A DNA stretch of 31,655 bases, taken from the NCBI GenBank assembly GCA_030560485.1, contig JAKTTS010000138.1, forward strand, positions 1 through 31,655, written 5' to 3'. This document shows, piece after piece, positions 1 through 9,866 of the stretch (its first letter is position 1; each line of letters begins with the position of its first letter). The stretch is from Ascoidea tarda (nom. inval.) (taxonomy: Eukaryota > Ascomycota > Saccharomycetes > Ascoideales > Ascoideaceae). The notes under the pieces are model-generated. The model was not told the origin of the DNA, did no database searches, and saw only the letters and a program-made list of their open reading frames with translations. The position numbers and the translations under genes are program-made.

Positions 1-890
1 ATTTCATTCTTAATAGCCCGCATTTACTATTGTTTTTCATCACTTTTCCAAACATCCAAATAGAAGCTTAGAACAAAGCATTTTTTTTTCACAACTAATA
101 AATGTGTTTGATGAAAAACACGAATTGTGTTCATTTTTAAGTTATGTGATGTTTTGTCCTCTGAGTCATTATTTACAGCATTATTGACCATTGTGTTTTT
201 CGAAAGTAAAATCAAATTTTCTTCAAGTGATTTGTGTTTTAATTGGTTTTTATGGTATTTGACAAGTTTCAACGTGTGATGGTTTGGTTTAACAAAATTT
301 AAAAACGAGTTGAAAGATTTAATATGTTTTGTTTGATGAGTAATAAAAAAAATAAGAGATGAAGTTAAAATGCTAATTTTAGCTTATTTATATTTTTCAT
401 GATTAATTGGAATTGAGTTTTTAGCTTCATTTTTATGTCCCATTCAATTTTTCTTTTTTTTTTCCATTTTAATTTAAAAAAGGGTGGTTTTTTCTTTATT
501 TTTGGTTTGCTGATCACCATTCACTGAAGCTCTTGATGCATCATTCATCGATGTGTTTATGTAATGACAAAAAAATTGTTGAAGTTTCAAATAATTTCTG
601 GGTTTTTATTATCATGAGTTGGTCACCGCAGTAGATACAAAGACTTTGGTTTTGTTGGAATTGAATATGATAGAAATGATGAGCAGTTGGGTTCCTTTTT
701 TGATCTTCATGTTTTTCAATAAAAAAATATTATTGATTGATTTGAATCAACTTGAACTAAAAATCAAATTTGTGATTCTTTTATTATGAGTACAACAGTT
801 TAAGGTTTTTAAAACAATAAAATGTGCCGGAAATATCGTTCTTAATAAATTTTTAAAAGTATTGTGATTTTATGCACATATTCAAGCACC
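1..890 (-). pseudogene. E1 integrase-RT linker remnant
   Basis: The minus-strand frame at 27-272 (N-Q-L-K-H-K-S-L-E-E-N at its start) is the counterpart of the E2 plus-strand frame at 3064-3258 (N-Q-L-K-S-K-L-L-E-K-K). Both contain V-N-D/N-x-S-E-x-x-T-S. This region lies between integrase and RT in every copy and has no recognised fold. It is rich in Ser, Thr, Asn and acidic residues. Confidence 0.65.
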
Positions 891-899
891 AAAAAAAAT

Positions 900-1530
900 T
901 GTAATAATAACTTGCCTTGTTTTTTGTCTAAGGGTTTTCCAAAATGTGGTATTGTTGATGTTGAAAGACAAGTGGTTGTGTGCAAATACTCGATGGCCAA
1001 ATGCGAAATTCAATTAATTTTTTGGAACATTTGATTCAGGGAATAATTGTTTAATTTTCATTTCATTTTCTTTGCTCATTCATTCAACTATTTCATTTTG
1101 AGATCATGAGTGCAGTGCAAATAAATCTTGGATCAAATCATTTTCCCCGCAATATGGTTAAAACTTCTCCGTGTTCAGCTTATTGTCACTTCGAATGAAA
1201 CATAAAAATTTGTTGGTTAAGATGAGTATGTTTTTAATGGTTTTTAACAATTCAACTAATTTTTCCAACGCTTCTGCTTTTCACACAAAAGTTGTTCTGC
1301 AACAAAATTTGATTTATCTGTCGTTTACTTGAGCATCATAATACCCTGCATTGCATAATAATTTGATTTGGTTAAATGAGCAACCTCTATTATTTTCAAG
1401 AAGTTGGTTTTTCGGTTTCACAAGACTTAACAACAAATCTTGTTTGACATTGTAAAAAATATGCAACCATAATTTGTCAATTTCATCACATTTTGAAACA
1501 AGTTTTTTCTGCATAAAAATGAACAAATTA
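900..1530 (-). pseudogene. E1 gag-pre-integrase and integrase remnant
   Basis: The minus-strand frame at 1314-1526 aligns with the gag-pre-integrase zone of E3 and E4: K-L-W-L near its start matches N-L-W-L in E3, and D-L-L-L-S-L matches Y-L-L-L-N. Further left, at about 1060-1180, a stretch containing S-Q-N-E-I-V-E matches the S-x-x-Q-N-G-x-V-E-R motif of the Copia integrase core. In living Copia elements this enzyme joins the cDNA to the host chromosome. Here it is a fossil. Confidence 0.7.
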
Positions 1531-2189
1531 GAATTGTTTATTGTCTCCGAATATCCAATGTTTGATTTTTTTGGTAAAATGATAATTCATGAAGCATTTG
1601 TAACAAGTTTAGCATTATTCTATGTTAGAGAATAGAATTTAACTTTTCTTTTGTCAATGCAAATATTATCACCATTAATTTCTTTAAATAAAAACATTAT
1701 TCATTTATCACAATGTTATTTTTTTTTTAATTTAACTGGCTCAATTACACTCTATATTAATTTTTGATTCATCAAAATTGTTTCTATATTCAGTTCAAGA
1801 AATATTATATTAATTTGGAGTTAAATACGAATTAATCAAAAAGCGGCAATTTCATGTCGTTATCTGGGTAGTATTTCATGTTAAGTGCAAATTTCTAATG
1901 TTAATTACATCATTTCAGTTTTATCGGGTGGTACAACTATAGCTATTATCATTTATGCAGTCAACAATTAAAATAATAATAAATGGTTATTTTCAAATAT
2001 ATATATCACTGCTTCTTTTTATTCACACTTTTTTAAAATGTCTTTCACAATTGAAAAAATTGTATTGTATCTCAAATAATATAAAAAACTATCAATTTGT
2101 AATTTTTAATTTACATAACTTATATATCAATAGAGATATTATATTAGAATATTATTTACTATGCGATACAATTCAATTTTAAAACTCAA

Positions 2190-3258
2190 TTTTTCCAGTT
2201 GATCATTAACTTAAGTCAATAACTAAATAATTGTTGATTGCTTCAAATTTAAAACGAATCAATTTTATAAAGCATTTTCACTGATCATTAATTCAAATGT
2301 TTCAAAATGTTATTAAAATTTTGCAATCTGCCATTCAATATTTTTACACAACTTATTGCCTTTCAATACAAAATTTTTTTTTTTTGGAAACCACTCAGAC
2401 TAGGAACAAAAAATGTAACAGTTCCAATTCCGCTTGAAACTCGAATGTATGCATACAATCACAATACCCGTGAAATAATTTTCAAAAAAAATATTACCGT
2501 CCCAGTCATTGGATTTAATAAATCTCTTAAAATTGCTTTTTTTTTTGAAGGAAAGACAAATATTATTTTTGAATTCACTTTATTCAAATCCATCAATAAT
2601 ATTTTATTACTTAGGCATAAAACCAAAAAAAAAGATCTCAACACAAACTCATATCAATCATACTGTATTCCAGTTAAAACCACCTTTTGAAATTCTTGCC
2701 ACCAAATCCTCATGATACTGAAATAACAGAATTTGATGAGAATTGCATCAAGTTAGCTGATAACGCTATAGGCCTTTTAATGAACAATACATAAAATACT
2801 TCAATTAATAACAATGAAGATAGCAAAACTGAACTTCAAAAAAGAATCCCTGAAATTACATGAAAAATAAAAAAAATATTCATATTGAAGTTAGAAATAA
2901 AAATAACAATTTTCTCAAATGTTATAAAAAAAATTTATTAATCATAGTTGTTGTTTCAACTCCTACTACTATTTTAGATACTATTTTATCTAGCACTCAT
3001 CATTGAAACCTAACAAAATTTGTCAAACGTATTCTAAAAATAATTAAACGAAAACATCACGAATTGATATTTGTCAATAAAAATAGAAATCAATTGAAAT
3101 CCAAATTACTTGAAAAAAAATTTCAAATACTTTTGAAAAGCCCAAAGGCTAGAAAAGTTGAAGTGAATGACTCAGAAGGCGAAACATCACCAAAATTTAA
3201 ATTGCTCAAAGCTAGTGTTTTTGATGAATCATATTTAATAGTTGCAAAAATGAAATAA
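2190..3258 (+). pseudogene. E2 integrase C-terminal part and integrase-RT linker
   Basis: The plus-strand frame at 2307-2690 aligns with E1 read on the minus strand: F-W-K-P-L-R matches F-W-K-T-L-R, Y-N-H-N-T matches N-H-N-T, and F-K-S-I-N-N-I is shared. In Copia elements this stretch follows the catalytic core and resembles the host-like 'K-x-Y-R-L' folding region. The frame at 3064-3258 is the Ser/Asn-rich linker leading into RT. Confidence 0.7.
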
Positions 3259-3279
3259 GTGGCTTTATGATTTTATTCA

Positions 3280-4020
3280 AATGTTGTACAAAGAAATGAA
3301 ACACAACAGTGGATGGAAGTTATTGCAAACGAAATAGACTGAACGAAATCAAATGATTTTTTTTCAGCTGTTGCTAGAAATAATTTCAATGAAAAATTTG
3401 TGAAAAGCAAATGAGGTCTTAATGTTAAACAAAAAGGAAAAGGAAACACCATTTTAAAACAGGTTTTGTTGCAAATAACTTTCATAAAAATTTGAGACCA
3501 ACTTAGTTAATGTTTATTCTTTAGTAAAGAAGTTTGACAAATTGAAATTAATGATGAGTTTCTCTTCAATGAATAATTAACTTCTTACCCAGGTTGATAA
3601 AATCACTGCCGTTTTGAAAGGTTAATTTGATTTCACCTTTTTTCGTGATCCACCAGCATGTTTGGGTACACCACCTAGCTTGGTTTGGAACCTCAAAATG
3701 TCTTTATATGGTTTGAAATTGTTTTCACACAGTCTTCTTTACATTTAGTTTGGCACTATTATAAAGGTGTTTGTTGAAGACAAACTATTTTAACTGAATT
3801 TTTTTGATCGTTGTTTATTTCACAAAAATGATTCTTCGATTTAAATTAATGTTGTTGATATTTTAATTACTGGTTTATCACAAACAATCATTGAAACTGT
3901 CAAAAAAATTTTTATTAACAAATTTACAAAGAAAAATATAGGTACGACCAAACAATTTTGCGGTATTAATATCTGCAAAATTGAAAGTGGCTTTAAACTA
4001 TCATTGAAAAATTTCAGCTT
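3280..4020 (+). pseudogene. E2 reverse transcriptase remnant
   Basis: The order of motifs is that of Copia RT: Q-Q-W-M-E-V-I-A-N-E at about 3310-3340, V-D-K-I-T-A-V-L-K-G at about 3594, P-P at the 'Q-P-x-G' position, K-M-S-L-Y-G-L-K at about 3697-3720 (the K-x-L-Y-G-L-K-Q box), then V-D-I-L-I-T-G at the catalytic box and K-Q-F-C-G-I-N-I at about 3950. The enzyme copies element RNA into DNA in intact relatives. This is a dead fossil spread over several frames. Confidence 0.75.
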
Positions 4021-4039
4021 TAGAATTAAATCAGAGATT

Positions 4040-4760
4040 CAGTTAAAAAATTAAAACGGTTAATATGTCATTTGGTAAAAAATTTTGAGACTAATCTTAC
4101 ATCAAAGGTTCTTAATTGATCAGATCATTTGAAATATTGGTTTATTGCTGCAACGTTAATATTCAAGTAAAACACTGTTAAGTATTATATTTGTTTCGCA
4201 GTTTAATTTTTTTCATGATTGTTATCTAAACCCACTTGACTTCATTTTTCCAGCTTGATCAAAGTATTACAACATGGTTGTCAAACAATGAATTTTCCTA
4301 TTACTTACTCAAATGATAATATTTAATTGTTATTCAAATGTTTTAGATACCTCGACATATCAGAAAAAATTCAAATCAAAAATTATTTAAAGAATGATAG
4401 AATCACACTTACTCTTGTTAGCAATATAGACTTTGCAAGTGATATCAAGTCGAAACAGAGTCAAAATGGATATTTCACATCGTTCAATCGTATTTTAGTT
4501 TTATGGTCATGAAAGGAACAACTGCTAGTTGCTTTATCATCATCAAAATCAAAATGTATTGAATTTACAAACGCTATTAAAAGTGGGACTTTTTTCAAAA
4601 CCATTTATTAAAAGTTCCAATACTAAATCAATTCTATTGATCTTCTTGGTCAAAATTTATTTTCTTTGACATTTTCCAATTATTTATACAATTACAATCG
4701 ATCAAAAAATATGGACGTTAAATATCATTACATCAGCCATCAAATTGATCGAAAATTGAT
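4040..4760 (+). pseudogene. E2 RNase H remnant
   Basis: The frame at 4327-4512 contains S-N-I-D-F-A-S-D followed by S-Q-N-G-Y-F-T, matching the D-x-D-F-A-G-D...S-T-S-G-Y motif of Copia RNase H. It is followed by V-A-L-S-S-S-K-S (the V-A-L-S-S-T-E-A-E box) at about 4530. Near 4702, R-S-K-N-M-D-V-K-Y-H matches the R-T-K-H-I-D-I-K-Y-H box, which is well preserved here compared with the other copies. The last part of the domain appears to be missing before the LTR at 4805. Confidence 0.75.
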
Positions 4761-4804
4761 CAAATTTTAATAGATCAATAGAAAAACCAAGTCTTTTGAA
4801 ATAC

Positions 4805-5470
4805 TGAGAAAATTATTCTAATATTCAAAATCCATCAATTCACAGTCTTACTAAACAGCCGGTTATTTTACAATTAATAATAATCACTTCCACAATTAAT
4901 TACTTTATTACGCCGATAATGATCCAACTTAACATTTATATAAAATTTGAATCATATTACAATCGTTTCAGCCACATTATAATTCATTTTTATTTTTCTG
5001 TAAAGTTGATGATGTTATTAACTTAGAATTTTTATCTTATTACCGAATTTACAAGTGATTTATTTTTATCTTTTTTCAAATTATTTTTGGAATTTTATTA
5101 TAAAAAATTCAATTGTATAATATCAAAATTTAGATTTAATTTTTCAACTTTCTATTATTAAAGTTCTTATTATATTTATTTCATTTTGAAATGTTCATTT
5201 ATATAGTAAGAATAAAAATAAGAAAAATTTATTTTGTTATTAGATACTTTTTTCAGTTTCAAATTTTTCATTGCATTCATTTTTAAATTATTATCAATTT
5301 AATTTGAAAATTTTCGTTAAATATTTTTCAGATTGTGCTATTATTTTCTAAATAGTATTGAATAAAATAATTTATTTGGATACCGAATAATTTACATTTT
5401 AACTTTGAATAATCAATTACTCATTATTTATTTAATTAATATACGTTATAAATTGTTTAGATTTCCAATC
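4805..5470 (+). repeat. E3 5' LTR (abuts the 3' end of E2)
   Basis: It starts TGAGAAAATTAT and aligns along its length with the E3 3' LTR (start TGTGAAAATTAT) and the E5 LTR (start TAGAAAGTTACA). Shared blocks include AATCAATTACTCATTATTTA near the end. Its length of about 666 bp matches the other LTRs. Because E2 ends directly at its left edge in the same orientation, it could also be read as the 3' LTR of E2. The lack of an E2 RNase H tail and polypurine tract argues that it belongs to E3. Confidence 0.8.
4995..5020 (+). promoter_or_regulatory. Candidate conserved LTR promoter block (T-run then TAAAGTTGATGAT)
   Basis: About 190 bp into the LTR a T-rich run is followed by TAAAGTTGATGAT. At the same offset the E8 LTR (minus strand, about 26247-26280) has TATATAAAGTTAATGAT and the E5 LTR (about 19212-19240) has ATATTTAAAATTAATGAT after a long T run. 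A shared position in independent LTRs suggests the old core promoter, which in LTR elements lies at the U3/R boundary. This is inference from alignment by eye only. Confidence 0.3.
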
Positions 5471-5539
5471 TTTGCTTCTCACTTTGTTTGAAATTTCTCA
5501 ACAACGTGAGACTGAACACAATCATTTCAGTAAAATTAT

Positions 5540-6240
5540 TTTTTAAATCAACTTCATCATAATTGATCGATTTATTTCATGGGCAAAATGGCTGTTTTTG
5601 AAACTGTGGCTTGCAAGAAAAATTACAAACCTCGTTGATAACGACGAGTTTGATCGCAAAAAGTTTGAAATTGCGATTGACGATAATTGATGTTTTCGTT
5701 GGGCTGCTTCCGACGTTGACGCATTCATTATAGTATCATTTTCATTAAATGTTAGTGAGAATTATGAAAATTATACCGGTGATGAAATATTTTTTAAGAT
5801 GAATCAAAAAATTTTAACTCTCGTAAACTCTAAAAATTTTAATTTGTTAAAAAACTTTTTAAATCCATCAAATATTTCAATGCATAATAAAGAGTTCACA
5901 AAACAAAATAATCCTTTTTGTGTTCATCGTCCAGGTTTTAAAGCACTTGTTTCTTATGTCTCTTTAATTATGTCAGAGAATAGTGATATTGCAAATACAT
6001 TAAAATCAATAGATTAAATGACAACATTTTTGATGTTATTCAAAAAATTCCTTCATTTTCAATCAATGATATTTTCAAAGATATTAATGAGTAAAAAAAA
6101 ATACAATTACTTAGTCATAATTCTGTTGATACCAAAAACAATAATTTTTTTGAAAAAATTAATATTATGTTATCCAACGGTAAGTGCTGCAATTGTGGTC
6201 CATTTAGTCATTTTAGCAAAGATTGCGGCCAACTAAAATG
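5540..6240 (+). pseudogene. E3 gag remnant with zinc knuckle
   Basis: Gag forms the particle shell in living relatives. The frame at 5799-6017 aligns with gag of E4 and E6 (K-M-N-Q-K-I-L-T-L at the start matches K-M-N-E-K-F-M-N-L in E4). At 6185-6226 a complete CX2CX4HX4C knuckle (C-C-N-C-G-P-F-S-H-F-S-K-D-C) marks the nucleocapsid-like end. It is preceded by N-N-F-F-E-K-I-N-I-M, matching N-N-D-F-F in E4. Fossil, in several frames. Confidence 0.8.
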
Positions 6241-6344
6241 ATTTCAATCTCATAAAAAAATTTAACTTAATGAATGTCCTGATGATTTTAATGCTGAAGT
6301 AATTGTTGCAATGAATTTGATCCAGAATAAATAAATTTTATTAA

Positions 6345-6660
6345 AAATCATCTTGATATTCAACTTGTTCTTGATTAGGGTGCCACATCTCATAATGCTA
6401 ATGATTTCAATAATGTTAATGATTTCACACTTGTTAATGAATATCGTCAAGTTAATGGTATTGTAAAACGTGTAAATGGAAAACATATTTAAAAAAGTGA
6501 AAGTACTGTTTATGTTATGTCCCTGAAGCTAACAGCTGTCAAGTTAATTGAAAATATACCACTAGCCATTATTAATTTTGTTATGTTTGCAGAAAATGGT
6601 TAAACCTCTCATATTAAAAATGATAGATTAACTATTGAAATTGAAAAATATCACTCTGAT
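6345..6660 (+). pseudogene. E3 protease remnant and spacer to integrase
   Basis: Around 6361-6400 the sequence aligns with the aspartic protease box of E6 (D-S-G-A-T, 20598-20612) and E4 (D-L-G-A-T). It is followed by a Y-R-Q-V-N-G-I-V stretch and V-K-R-V-N-G, which recurs in E4 as V-K-R-V-N. In intact Copia elements this protease cuts the Gag-Pol polyprotein. Fossil. Confidence 0.65.
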
Positions 6661-6669
6661 AAAAATAAC

Positions 6670-7440
6670 AAATAAAACAATTTGTGGTTACAAAGTGCAA
6701 ATGAAGCTCAAAATTATTTGCTTTTAAACATTCACTGAGATTGGTTACAACCACATCAAATCAATGGCCATTGGTTTTTCAATCAACTGCAGAAATTATC
6801 CAGCAATGACGACAAAGCTGAAGATATTATTGCTGCAATTAAAAAATGTTAAGTTTGCTCTTCATTATGAAACAAAACTAACAAGTCGAAACCAAAACCC
6901 CCTAAATAGTATTTTTTTGGTGAATATATCTCAGCAGATATTGTTGGTCCAATCAATGGTGCTTATGGCCGAATTGTCACAGAATATAAATCAAATTTTA
7001 TAAGCGGCCGAATATTTATTTTCATGGCTGAAGCAAATGAACAACTCATGAAGCCATGTTTTATTTTTGCTAAATCATTGGGTCTTACAAATAAACGTTC
7101 ATGTCTCATTAAAATTAATACAATTTAAAATATTTGAATTTACCTAATTTTGTAATGAAGAATGTTTTATTTATCAACAAACTGAGCCTTACGTGTCATT
7201 TCCAAATGGAAAAACGAAAAACTCCAAAAAACAAACTAATTTTAAAATGAAACAATTAATCGTTGATTCTACTGTTCCTAATCTATATTAGAACTTTTTA
7301 TTTTAGACATGCCATTTTCTTCACAATTAATTTTTTTAAAATGTTCAAATTCATTTTTTTGTGAAAAGTGAAAAAGTGAAAAAAAAAGAATTATTGCTGA
7401 AAATACATTTAGTAATAAATGGGGGTTTTTTATCATAAAG
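6670..7440 (+). pseudogene. E3 gag-pre-integrase and integrase remnant
   Basis: L-W-L-Q-S-A-N-E-A-Q-N-Y-L-L-L near 6682 leads into H-Q-I-N-G-H and later I-I-A-A-I-K-K-C-K-V-C near 6823-6856, the H-H-C-C zinc-binding region of Copia integrase. Next comes I-S-A-D-I-V-G-P-I-N-G-A-Y at about 6928-6965, the first catalytic Asp box (D-x-x-G-P). The remaining core is poorly preserved. Confidence 0.75.
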
Positions 7441-8330
7441 GAGACAAATGAAATTAAAAACAGATATTAATGGTACATTATTTAGTTTAAATTTATCAAA
7501 TAAAGTTGTTTTCATTTTTAAAATGAATAAAACCAAAATCTTTAGATTGCGGTCATTCAAGACAATAAATCTCATTTTTTCCGATTTATTAAAATTTCCA
7601 GCGAAACATGAATTATCCATTTTTTTGTCAATTGATACCGTTCTAAATAATTTCAAGTCGTTGATTCCAAACTTTTCGACATTGAATACATCACATTTGT
7701 TTGCATCTAGTTGTATCAAAATTGAGCAACACTCTTCAATGAATGATGAAAACTAATCGGCTGAAAACCACCCCCTTTCCAATTAACTGAGTGTTTAGTT
7801 TACTTCCCGATATACAAATTTGATGTAGTCAGTATTGAAAATATGTCGGAATCAGATGTTTCATCCGTATCTGCCAAAACTACTCAACATGAGCCAATGA
7901 CTCAATCAACATTGATTGAACAACTTGATTCAAATAAATTTCATAAAAAGGATTTCAAGAAAAGCAGTTTAGGTTTTCCAGCTATTGGAATTACTAAAAA
8001 TGCAATAGAGTTTTCCAAATCAAATAAAAAATCAAAATTGAACGTAATAATTATTTCAAAAAATATAATTTTAAAATAATTTAAATTGTTTAAATAAAGA
8101 AGCAGTTGCTAAAAAGATTGAAAACTCTGATGATGAGACAAAACTAAATTCAGTCAACTGATTTAATTTTTTACTACTTATTTTTTTTATGAGAAAAATA
8201 TAAAAATGCAAAAATATTGGCTTTGATGAGAGATACAACGTTTAAAAATCATATACAAATTTGATGACGAGTCATTAAAAGGTCAAATGGTAAATGGTAA
8301 CTGACAATGAGATGAGTTCAATTCATGAAA
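7440..8330 (+). pseudogene. E3 integrase-RT linker with conserved Ser/Thr-rich motif
   Basis: The frame at 7448-7756 (D-I-N-G-T-L-F-S near its start, S-M-N-D-E-N at its end) is the counterpart of the E4 minus-strand frame at 10992-11321, which ends in P-M-N-D-E-N. The frame at 7843-8079 carries E-P-M-T-Q-S-T-L-I-E-Q, repeated in E8 as E-P-M-T-Q-T-T-L-I-E-Q and in E5 as D-S-T-L-I-E-E. The linker is long (about 800 bp or more) and lacks a recognised domain. Confidence 0.65.
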
Positions 8331-9180
8331 ACAATGTGCTCATTGGTGTTGCTAGAAATTTTGATGATGATAAATCTTTAAAAAGAAGATGGATATTTAA
8401 CGTCAAACATTGAACAAATAGTGATGAGCGTTTTAAAGCCAGATTAGTTGCAAATGAATTTTTACAACAATTTCGTCGAAATCACATTGATGTTTATGCT
8501 CCTGTCATGAAGTATGATAAATTGAGATTGTCAATGTCCTGGATGAAAAAAAAATATGATTCTTGCAAATTAGACGCAAAACAGCTTTTTTCAAACAGAG
8601 ATATTGATTATTCAGTTTTTCTTGATCTACCGGTTGAAACAATGATTAAAAAGCCATCAATTTAAAAATTAAACAACTTTTTTAATCTATTGATGCATGC
8701 TTTTTACATATGGTTTAATATAATCATAGCTGTATTTATGGCAGTTGGTGTTTACAAAAAAAATTTACTCGATTCATAATAATTTTTTAATTTCAACTCT
8801 TTGATATCAATTTATGTTGAAAACATTTATTTCCCCTGTAATAGTGATAAAAACGTCATTATAGTCAAATATATGTTTATAAAGAGTTTTACAATAAAAA
8901 ATAGATATGAGTCAAAATTATTTTTGGGAATATATATTGACAATATTGAAGATTGTTTTAATGTTTCATTGAAGAAACTTACTGAAATAATTCAATTACA
9001 TTATTAACTTCAAAAATTAATACTGTTAAAAACTCTATTGGATAAAGAATTCGAAAATAATGTTTAGTCAAATCAATTTGATGGTGCAAAACCTGCAGAT
9101 ACGATTGTAATGTTTCTAATTTCTTATTCATTGCAAATTCTGTTTGATATGATTTGTTGTTGCAACATCTTTGGTCAGTC
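8330..9180 (+). pseudogene. E3 reverse transcriptase remnant
   Basis: R-R-W-I-F-N-V-K-H at about 8386 and E-R-F-K-A-R-L-V-A-N-E-F at about 8429 match the W-V-F-x-x-K...F-K-A-R-L-V-A-K-G-F opening of Copia RT. V-Y-A-P-V-M-K-Y-D-K-L-R at about 8491 is the F-A-P-V box. I-S-I-Y-V-E-N-I near 8804 marks the catalytic box, and L-F-L-G-I-Y-I-D-N-I follows at about 8919. The end carries N-V-S-L-K-K-L-T-E, matching N-I-S-L-K-D-F-T-E in E9. Confidence 0.75.
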
Positions 9181-9835
9181 AAATTTTAGTTTTTTTAACC
9201 AAAGATCATTTATCCACTGGCTGTAGAGTGTTGCGATGGATTTGTCAAACAAAGTGTTATTTCATCAATTATTTAAAATGATTCTTCAACTAAACTATAC
9301 TAATCTCAAACATTTTGATAAACCTGAAAATGCAGCAATTAATGATCATTTTGTTGAAAACACTATAAAAGTAACAGTTGTGAGCAATACTGACTTTGCT
9401 AGTGATGAAAATGAAGAAAAAGTCAAATTGTGTATGTTACAATGTTTAATGAAAAACTTACTTTCATGGTTATTAAAAAACAAACTTTTATTGCACTTTG
9501 GTCATTGAAAGCTGAAATTTGGGGTTTTACCGAATCAATGACACCTGGATTCTTTTTGAAATCCATTCTCAATGAGTTATACTTATAAGATTCCTACACT
9601 ATTTCATTTAGTTAATAATTATCTGTCATTTATTTTTTTATCACATCTTTAAACTCATGATCAATTTAAACATATTTAAATCATATTATGTTTTATTTGA
9701 AAATGCATGACCAATAAATCAAATAATGCAAGTAAGATTAACTCCAAAAATCTTATTGCTAACATCTTTACTAAATAACTGGATACAACTACATATCAAA
9801 TTTTTATCCAATTATTAAATTGATACCAAAATTTT
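9180..9835 (+). pseudogene. E3 RNase H remnant
   Basis: The frame at 9236-9508 contains K-P-E-N-A-A-I-N-D-H-F-V-E (compare K-T-E-N-A-S-I-N-N in E7) and V-V-S-N-T-D-F-A-S-D, the first RNase H catalytic region. Near 9760 a remnant of A-D-I-L-T-K (A-N-I-F-T-K) is followed by T-T-T-Y-Q-I-F-I-Q-L-L-N, the domain end shared with E5. A G-rich tract (GAGTGGAAT) sits just before the LTR and is the likely polypurine tract. Confidence 0.7.
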
Positions 9836-9866
9836 AATTTTTATAATATTTCAATTTGAGTGGAAT

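Larger units (their letters stand above)
1..1700 (-). mobile_element. E1: Ty1/Copia-type LTR retrotransposon fossil, partial, open at left edge
   Basis: Read on the minus strand this stretch carries, in order, the protease-integrase spacer (about 1530-1700), the gag-pre-integrase/HHCC region (about 1310-1530), integrase remnants (about 900-1310) and the long integrase-RT linker (1-900). The order and residue patterns match the better copies in the window; for example the stretch ending in F-K-S-I-N-N-I-F-L-L recurs as F-K-S-I-N-N-I-L-L-L in E2. It is broken many times and part of integrase is missing. RT, RNase H and the 3' LTR would lie beyond the left edge. Its right end abuts E2, which runs the other way. 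The family call is fairly sure; the right boundary is good to about 50 bp. Confidence 0.75.
1715..4804 (+). mobile_element. E2: Copia-type fossil, 5'-truncated (gag-pre-integrase to RNase H)
   Basis: Plus-strand copy. It starts in the gag-pre-integrase region (Q-L-H-S near 1752, with I-K-K about 30 residues later as in E4), then weakly preserved integrase (about 1850-2300), linker (about 2300-3250), RT (about 3280-4020) and RNase H (about 4040-4760). LTR, gag and protease are absent at its left end, where it meets E1 in inverted orientation. At its right end the usual A-D-I-L-T-K tail and polypurine tract are not seen before the next LTR starts at 4805. It is broken many times. The assignment of 1715-2190 is weaker than the rest. 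Confidence 0.75.

Noticed and set aside
1850-1970. A possible host gene terminal exon: TTTCAG acceptor at about 1919 followed by a short open stretch L-S-G-G-T-T-I-A-I-I-I-Y-A-V-N-N.
   Set aside because: The stretch is only about 17 codons. No upstream exon with compatible phase was convincing, and the flanks (Q-L-H-S...I-K-K before it, integrase after it) align with E2, so it is more likely chance inside the fossil integrase.
1955-2182. Open frame with hydrophobic stretches that could be a small membrane protein.
   Set aside because: It lies where E2 integrase should be and its end (L-L-C-D-T-I-Q-F) fits the start of the integrase C-terminal core. AT-rich DNA gives many Ile/Leu/Phe-rich frames by chance.
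3273-3485. Antisense open frames over RT and linker regions, such as 2459-2644 and 3273-3485 on the minus strand.
   Set aside because: They are shadows of the plus-strand E2 remnants and share no motif with other copies.
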